Origin: JAKLQR01 sp963753165
Lineage (GTDB): Bacteria; Nitrospirota; Thermodesulfovibrionia; Thermodesulfovibrionales; SM23-35
DNA: 38,858 nucleotides
Direction of reading: 5' to 3'
NCBI GenBank assembly: GCA_963753165.1
Contig: CAVWBP010000004.1
Span: 1-38,858 of the forward strand
In this document: positions 35,043 through 38,858 of the stretch, piece by piece
Layout of the letters: every line of letters begins with the position of its first letter
Position numbering within the stretch: the first letter of the stretch is position 1
Program-made: the position numbers and the translations under genes
The notes under the pieces: model-generated
Databases searched by the model: none
Seen by the model: the letters and a program-made list of their open reading frames with translations, nothing else
Told to the model about the DNA's origin: nothing

Positions 35043-36106
35043 TCCGGAATCTGTCTGAACAGAGAAAACGAGACTATACCGAATATCAAAGGCACAGCCC
35101 AGGGAGCAACCGCAGGGGGTACGATACCCGCATACCCCATCGAGAGCATAAGGGTATAGCCGAACCAGTAAATAAAACTAATGGCAATGCCAAGACCTGT
35201 GGCGAAAAGACCTCCCCCTGCCCTGCCGATTACCGAAAGTGATACCCCGAGCACAAGCATGAAAAAATTTGCGATGGGGTACGATATTTTTGAATTGAGA
35301 TCCACCAGGAGTTTCCTGTCGCTAAAACCTGCGGACTGGAGTCGTTGTGTATAATTATAGAGCTCTCCGATGCCCATCTCTTCCGGCTTTCTCGTAACTT
35401 TTCCGAAAAAATCCGGTGATTCAAGTGAGGGGAACTGCAATTCAGAAATGTACTGTATTTCTCCTTTCTCCATATCATAAATAGTGACATTCCTGAGTTT
35501 CCATGGTCCCGCTTCATTCCAGAATGCATTCTCGGCCTCGATTCTTTGTTTGACCCTGTCTTCACCTGTCTTAAAAATACTGATATTTTGTATAATGCTG
35601 CTCTGGGGAATATAACCCCCTATTCGGACGAGGGAACCATCGGTGCCTCTCATCCATAATGCGCCTTTTTGGAAAGCAACTTTCTCGCCACTTTTCAGGA
35701 TTTCCTTCTTCAATTCAAGAGTTCTTTCCGCAAAATCGGGGACAATAATCTCTCCGATTATAAACCCGAGAAGACTGAACACTATCCCCAGTATCAGGAA
35801 AGGGAAGAAGAGCCTGCGGAGTTTTCCTCCCGTGGCCTTGAACGCAATGAGTTCTTTATAGCGCGATGCCTGGCTAATGATAAAAAGCCCGCAGATCAGG
35901 AGCATCATCGGGAAGAGATAGTACAGGTATTTGGGTATATTGAGGAACACATAGGAACCAAGGTTCATGACCGTTACCCTGCCTCGTTCCAGTTCATCAA
36001 TCTTGTCGAGAAGGTCAAGGATGCTGAAAATCATTGCGAGACCAAAGGCCACAATCCCGAATATTTTAAAAAACTCCCTGAGGTAATATTTCCACAGTAT
36101 CTTCAT
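35039..36106 (-). CDS. lptG: LPS export ABC transporter permease LptG
   Basis: 355 residues. Three hydrophobic segments at each end flank a periplasmic beta-jellyroll (ALWMRGTDGSLVRIGGYIPQSSIIQNISIFK). MKILWKYYLREFFKIFGIV and SRYKELIAFKATGG (coupling helix) are LptF/G hallmarks. With LptF and LptB it extracts LPS from the inner membrane. The ATG at 36106 forms an ATGA overlap with the lptF stop; a 77-codon upstream extension overlaps lptF and is not real. Confidence 0.92.
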   Translation of the reverse strand: MKILWKYYLREFFKIFGIVAFGLAMIFSILDLLDKIDELERGRVTVMNLGSYVFLNIPKYLYYLFPMMLLICGLFIISQASRYKELIAFKATGGKLRRLFFPFLILGIVFSLLGFIIGEIIVPDFAERTLELKKEILKSGEKVAFQKGALWMRGTDGSLVRIGGYIPQSSIIQNISIFKTGEDRVKQRIEAENAFWNEAGPWKLRNVTIYDMEKGEIQYISELQFPSLESPDFFGKVTRKPEEMGIGELYNYTQRLQSAGFSDRKLLVDLNSKISYPIANFFMLVLGVSLSVIGRAGGGLFATGLGIAISFIYWFGYTLMLSMGYAGIVPPAVAPWAVPLIFGIVSFSLFRQIPE

Positions 36107-37170
36107 CGTGTCCGTTCTCTTCTGTACATGAAGAATGCAAATATGCCGAGAACCGCAGTAGGAAACCATGCGCCGATATAATGTACTATCCTGCCCGACC
36201 TTACAAGGTTTTCGCCATAGATGAGCATCATATAATAAAATGTGAAAACAGCCAGCCCCAGGGTAAGGCCGCCGAGTTTCCCCCCCTTCCCCGCCATAAG
36301 AGAGAGCGAAGGGCCGAAAAAGATGATAAAAACGCACATGAGGGGCAGAGAAAACCTTCGGTGGAGCTCTGTATATGCATTGAGCGCACGCTTCTTTTCA
36401 ACAACCGGAATTTTTTCCATAAGCTCTGCTGGGGTCAGTTCGGCATTCTTTTTCGGGATAGTTTCAGCTTCGAGGCTCAGGATGAGATTATACTTCCTGA
36501 AAAAAAGCTCCGTTGTCTTTTTCCCCTTTGTCATGTTGAGAGACCCGTCCGTAAGAAAAAAGGCGATATTCAAACCCTCCTTTGTGGAGATCGTCCCCTG
36601 TTTTGCGACGAGCACCTTCGGTTCATTTATGTTTCTGTTGTCGTAGAGAAAGATCCCCTGCATTGTCTTGTCGTCCGTTTTGTCTTTCACAAAAAGTACG
36701 GTATCCCTGAACAGGGTGGTAAACTGGCCTTCCTCGATTGCAAAGGGAGCGCGTTCGCGGATAATGTTCGTAATCTCCTCACGGAGGATTATGCTGCTCT
36801 TCGGACCAATATATAGGCTGACGGCAAAATTTATCAGGAAACACAAACCTCCGAGCAGAATGACCGGCTTCGAAACCTCCCAGAAGTTCATTCCGCTCGT
36901 CCTCAGGATGACCAGTTCATTGTCGATATTCATACGGGCATAGACGAACAGGGTGGAAAGCAGGAGGGCCATAGGAATAGTGAGCAGGAATAGCTGGGGC
37001 TGGAGCAAAAGAATGATTTTGACCATATCGAATACCGATGTCCCTATGCCGGAAAGCACCCTGCTCAGACGGAGCAGTTTCTCCATCATGAGAATAAAAT
37101 TCAGCGAGGCGAGACTCAACAGAAACGTAAGGGCAAGTTCTTTCAATATGGCGCTGTGTATTCTTTTCAT
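36103..37170 (-). CDS. lptF: LPS export ABC transporter permease LptF
   Basis: 355 residues. MKRIHSAILKELALTFLLSL, the coupling segment DNELVILRTSGMNFWEVSKPV, a large periplasmic domain (residues about 125-250) and a hydrophobic C-terminal block (VFIIFFGPSLSLMAGKGGKLGGLTLG). First gene of lptF-lptG-GH57, divergent from corA. The ATPase LptB and the LptA/C genes are not in the window. Confidence 0.92.
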   Translation of the reverse strand: MKRIHSAILKELALTFLLSLASLNFILMMEKLLRLSRVLSGIGTSVFDMVKIILLLQPQLFLLTIPMALLLSTLFVYARMNIDNELVILRTSGMNFWEVSKPVILLGGLCFLINFAVSLYIGPKSSIILREEITNIIRERAPFAIEEGQFTTLFRDTVLFVKDKTDDKTMQGIFLYDNRNINEPKVLVAKQGTISTKEGLNIAFFLTDGSLNMTKGKKTTELFFRKYNLILSLEAETIPKKNAELTPAELMEKIPVVEKKRALNAYTELHRRFSLPLMCVFIIFFGPSLSLMAGKGGKLGGLTLGLAVFTFYYMMLIYGENLVRSGRIVHYIGAWFPTAVLGIFAFFMYRRERTR

Positions 37171-37287
37171 GGATCTGTTAATTCTATCATACTCTGTTCA
37201 CCATGATGGGCTCAATGGGTTCACATTCGTGGTATTATTATGATATCGGACGGTACCGGAAAACGGTGAAAGCGAGGTGGATTAAGA

Positions 37288-38352
37288 ATGGAAGGAACTA
37301 GGGGGAAAGTATCGAAAAAGGTCGGCCTTCCGCCCGGGACGCTCATCCATATAGGTGATAAAAAGGATGAAAAAACCAGGATAACCATCATCGAATATGA
37401 TGGAACAGAATTCAGGGAAAGAGACATATCAAGCCTTGACGAATACGTCCCTCCAGAGGATAAATCCGTTGTAACCTGGGTAAATATCGACGGCGTCCAT
37501 AACCTGGAGGTTATTGAAAAAGCCGGGGCACTCTTCAACCTCCATCCCCTTACCCTGGAAGATATTGTCAATACCGAACAGTTCCCGAAGATAGAGGACT
37601 ACGGCGATTATCTCTTTATTGTCCTGAAAATGCTTTCCTACGGAGACACAGACTCCCTAGACATCGAGCAGGTGAGCCTCTGTCTCGGCTCCGGATTTCT
37701 GGTCTCATTTCAGGAGGGCAGGGAAGACAATATCCTTTCCCCAATCAGGGAAAGGATCAGAAACGGCAAAGGACGCATCAGAAAAATGGGCGTGGACTAC
37801 CTAGCATATTCAGTCATCGATGCAATTGTGGACCATTATTTTACTATTCTCGAAAAACTGGGAGAAAGAATAGAGACCCTCGAAGATGAGGTGGTCGAGA
37901 ACCCTGAACAGAAGATCATCAACGATATCCACCAGTTGAAAAGGCAGTTGATCAATGTGCGAAGATCAATATGGCCTTTGCGTGAAGTATTGAACATCAT
38001 GGGAAGGGGGGATTCGGCGCTCATCACTGATTCCATCCACCCTTATCTGAGGGATGTCTATGACCATACGATCCGTATCATTGAAACCATCGAGGCATTC
38101 CGTGATATCCTTGCCGGCATTCTCGACATCTATCTCTCGAACATCAGCAACAGGATCAATGCAGTGATGAAAGTATTGACGATTATTGCAACGATATTCA
38201 TGCCCCTCACCTTTATTGCAGGGATTTACGGCATGAATTTCAAATATATGCCTGAGCTTGAATGGCGACTGGGGTATCCGCTCATCCTGCTTGTTATGAC
38301 TGCTATCGGCGTCTCCATGCTGATTTATTTCAGAAGAAAAAAATGGCTCTGA
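37288..38352 (+). CDS. corA: Magnesium/cobalt transporter CorA
   Basis: 354 residues. A large cytoplasmic funnel domain (LFNLHPLTLEDIVN, DYGDYLFIVLKML, YLAYSVIDAIVDHYF) is followed by two C-terminal membrane helices. The selectivity motif GMN is in IAGIYGMNFKYMPELEW, and the protein ends in basic residues (YFRRKKWL). It forms a pentameric inner-membrane channel for Mg2+ or Co2+. Intact and full length. Confidence 0.95.
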   Translation: MEGTRGKVSKKVGLPPGTLIHIGDKKDEKTRITIIEYDGTEFRERDISSLDEYVPPEDKSVVTWVNIDGVHNLEVIEKAGALFNLHPLTLEDIVNTEQFPKIEDYGDYLFIVLKMLSYGDTDSLDIEQVSLCLGSGFLVSFQEGREDNILSPIRERIRNGKGRIRKMGVDYLAYSVIDAIVDHYFTILEKLGERIETLEDEVVENPEQKIINDIHQLKRQLINVRRSIWPLREVLNIMGRGDSALITDSIHPYLRDVYDHTIRIIETIEAFRDILAGILDIYLSNISNRINAVMKVLTIIATIFMPLTFIAGIYGMNFKYMPELEWRLGYPLILLVMTAIGVSMLIYFRRKKWL

Positions 38353-38400
38353 CAAAATGTTCCGATTACCGGGGAACCGGGCGCCGGCAAGACAACCCTC
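38353..38400 (+). other. Possible P-loop gene relic directly after corA
   Basis: In the corA frame just beyond its stop, the bases read VPITGEPGAGKTTL, a clean Walker A motif of the ExeA/AAA type, then lose protein character. It has no start and no continuation, so it is at most a fragment. Confidence 0.3.
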
Positions 38401-38593
38401 AACGGTTCTGTCTTTTCTGATTGCTGCAAAAACCATTTCCGTTCTCGGATTTTCTTATGGGGTCCGTATCAATGCAGACCCATCCTTCAGCCCTCATAAA
38501 TTGCTTGATCTTTTTAGTTTTTATCAATGAATCAAGCTTCATATGCTCAACCATGCCAACTCTCCCGTCCTGATACATAACCGTTATCAACAT
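38399..38593 (-). CDS. GSU3473-like small protein
   Basis: 64 residues. The pattern ITVMYQDGRVGMVEH, LDSLIKTKKIKQFMRAEGWVCIDTDPIR matches a small family found in Geobacter-like and related bacteria (a YQDG beginning, a middle L..LI...KI, and a GWV...DPIR end). Function is unknown. AGGGGGGATT lies directly before the ATG. A 16-base motif shared with the 3321-3605 gene occurs 76 bases upstream. Confidence 0.75.
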   Translation of the reverse strand: MLITVMYQDGRVGMVEHMKLDSLIKTKKIKQFMRAEGWVCIDTDPIRKSENGNGFCSNQKRQNR

Positions 38594-38669
38594 AATCCCC
38601 CCTTGGGTCCATTCTCATATGAAGTTTTTTCTTCAATTATATTTATTGCCCTGATATTATTACCACAAT

Positions 38670-38685
38670 TTGCACTGTTTTGCAT
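38670..38685 (-). promoter_or_regulatory. Second copy of the 16-base TTGCACTGT(A/T)TTGCAT motif
   Basis: TTGCACTGTTTTGCAT, differing at one base from 3635-3650, upstream of another small minus-strand gene. See the first copy. Confidence 0.3.
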
Positions 38686-38717
38686 TATTTTTTATCGGGT
38701 TATCCAGCCTTGGTCCT

Positions 38718-38753
38718 AAAAAAACCCTCCGGATATCAAGGATACCCGAAGGG
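38718..38753 (-). terminator. Intrinsic terminator, minus strand
   Basis: On the minus strand CCCTTCGGGTATC and GATATCCGGAGGG form a long stem with a three-base loop, followed by seven T residues. It would end a minus-strand transcript coming from beyond the right edge. Confidence 0.8.
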
Positions 38754-38858
38754 CAGAGATAGGTCGACATGTGCGTGTAAAGAATATTACAGATAGGAAC
38801 GATACTTGTAAATCAGGTTAATACTGTATTTGCAAAACATCTTATGAATTGGAAAGGC

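Noticed and set aside
1..38858. CRISPR array, prophage or defence island
   Set aside because: No regularly spaced repeats, cas, phage structural, integrase or known defence genes were seen.

Overview
This 38.9 kb window is bacterial chromosome from a Gram-negative anaerobe. LptF/LptG indicate an outer membrane with LPS. A Tat-exported selenocysteine formate dehydrogenase, sigma-54 style regulators, a GEMM-I riboswitch, a GH57 glucan enzyme and a GSU3473-like small protein fit the Nitrospirota or Desulfobacterota (Thermodesulfovibrio- or Geobacter-like gene content). That placement is inference from gene content; no 16S rRNA gene is present.

Layout. 1-5476, minus strand: the start of a membrane sensor that runs off the window, a UspA protein, a kinase-like protein, a broken RlmL-type methyltransferase, a small protein, YwbE and an RhlE helicase. 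5651-7473: an IS256-family element joins the 3' end of a GGDEF gene to the 5' end of a riboswitch-controlled secreted toroid-fold gene. 7913-11967, minus: tRNA-Leu(CAG), an NTF2-like protein, bioA, prmC (frameshifted, with an internal palindrome) and a DMT permease. 12259-16968, plus: periplasmic formate dehydrogenase FdhA (Sec), FdhB and the assembly factor FdhE. 17069-20155, plus: a histidine kinase joined to an NtrC-type regulator, then a stand-alone receiver behind a sigma-54 promoter. 25658-20257, minus: a long run of a degenerate NtrC-like regulator, tgt, a CDF metal exporter, purM, an M23 peptidase and a bactofilin. 26022-30896, plus: the macromolecular synthesis operon rpsU-yqeY-nif3-dnaG-rpoD, whose junctions all overlap by 1 to 4 bases. 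30999-33432, plus: tRNA(CAU), a C4 zinc-ribbon protein, rnpB and a LysR regulator. 37170-33438, minus: lptF-lptG-GH57, coupled by 4-base overlaps. Then corA, a P-loop relic and a small GSU3473-like gene.

A main theme is reading-frame damage. At least ten one-base shifts lie in rlmL, prmC, fdhA, fdhB and dnaG, nearly all in short homopolymers or doublets. Because dnaG is essential, many are probably sequence or assembly errors. An in-frame TAG in fdhA, and NPEY in place of NPPY in the RlmL-type protein, are substitutions and cannot be explained by indels. The most interesting biology is the riboswitch/IS junction, the kinase-NtrC-receiver module with its sigma-54 promoter, and the regulator in the tgt operon that has lost key AAA+ motifs.
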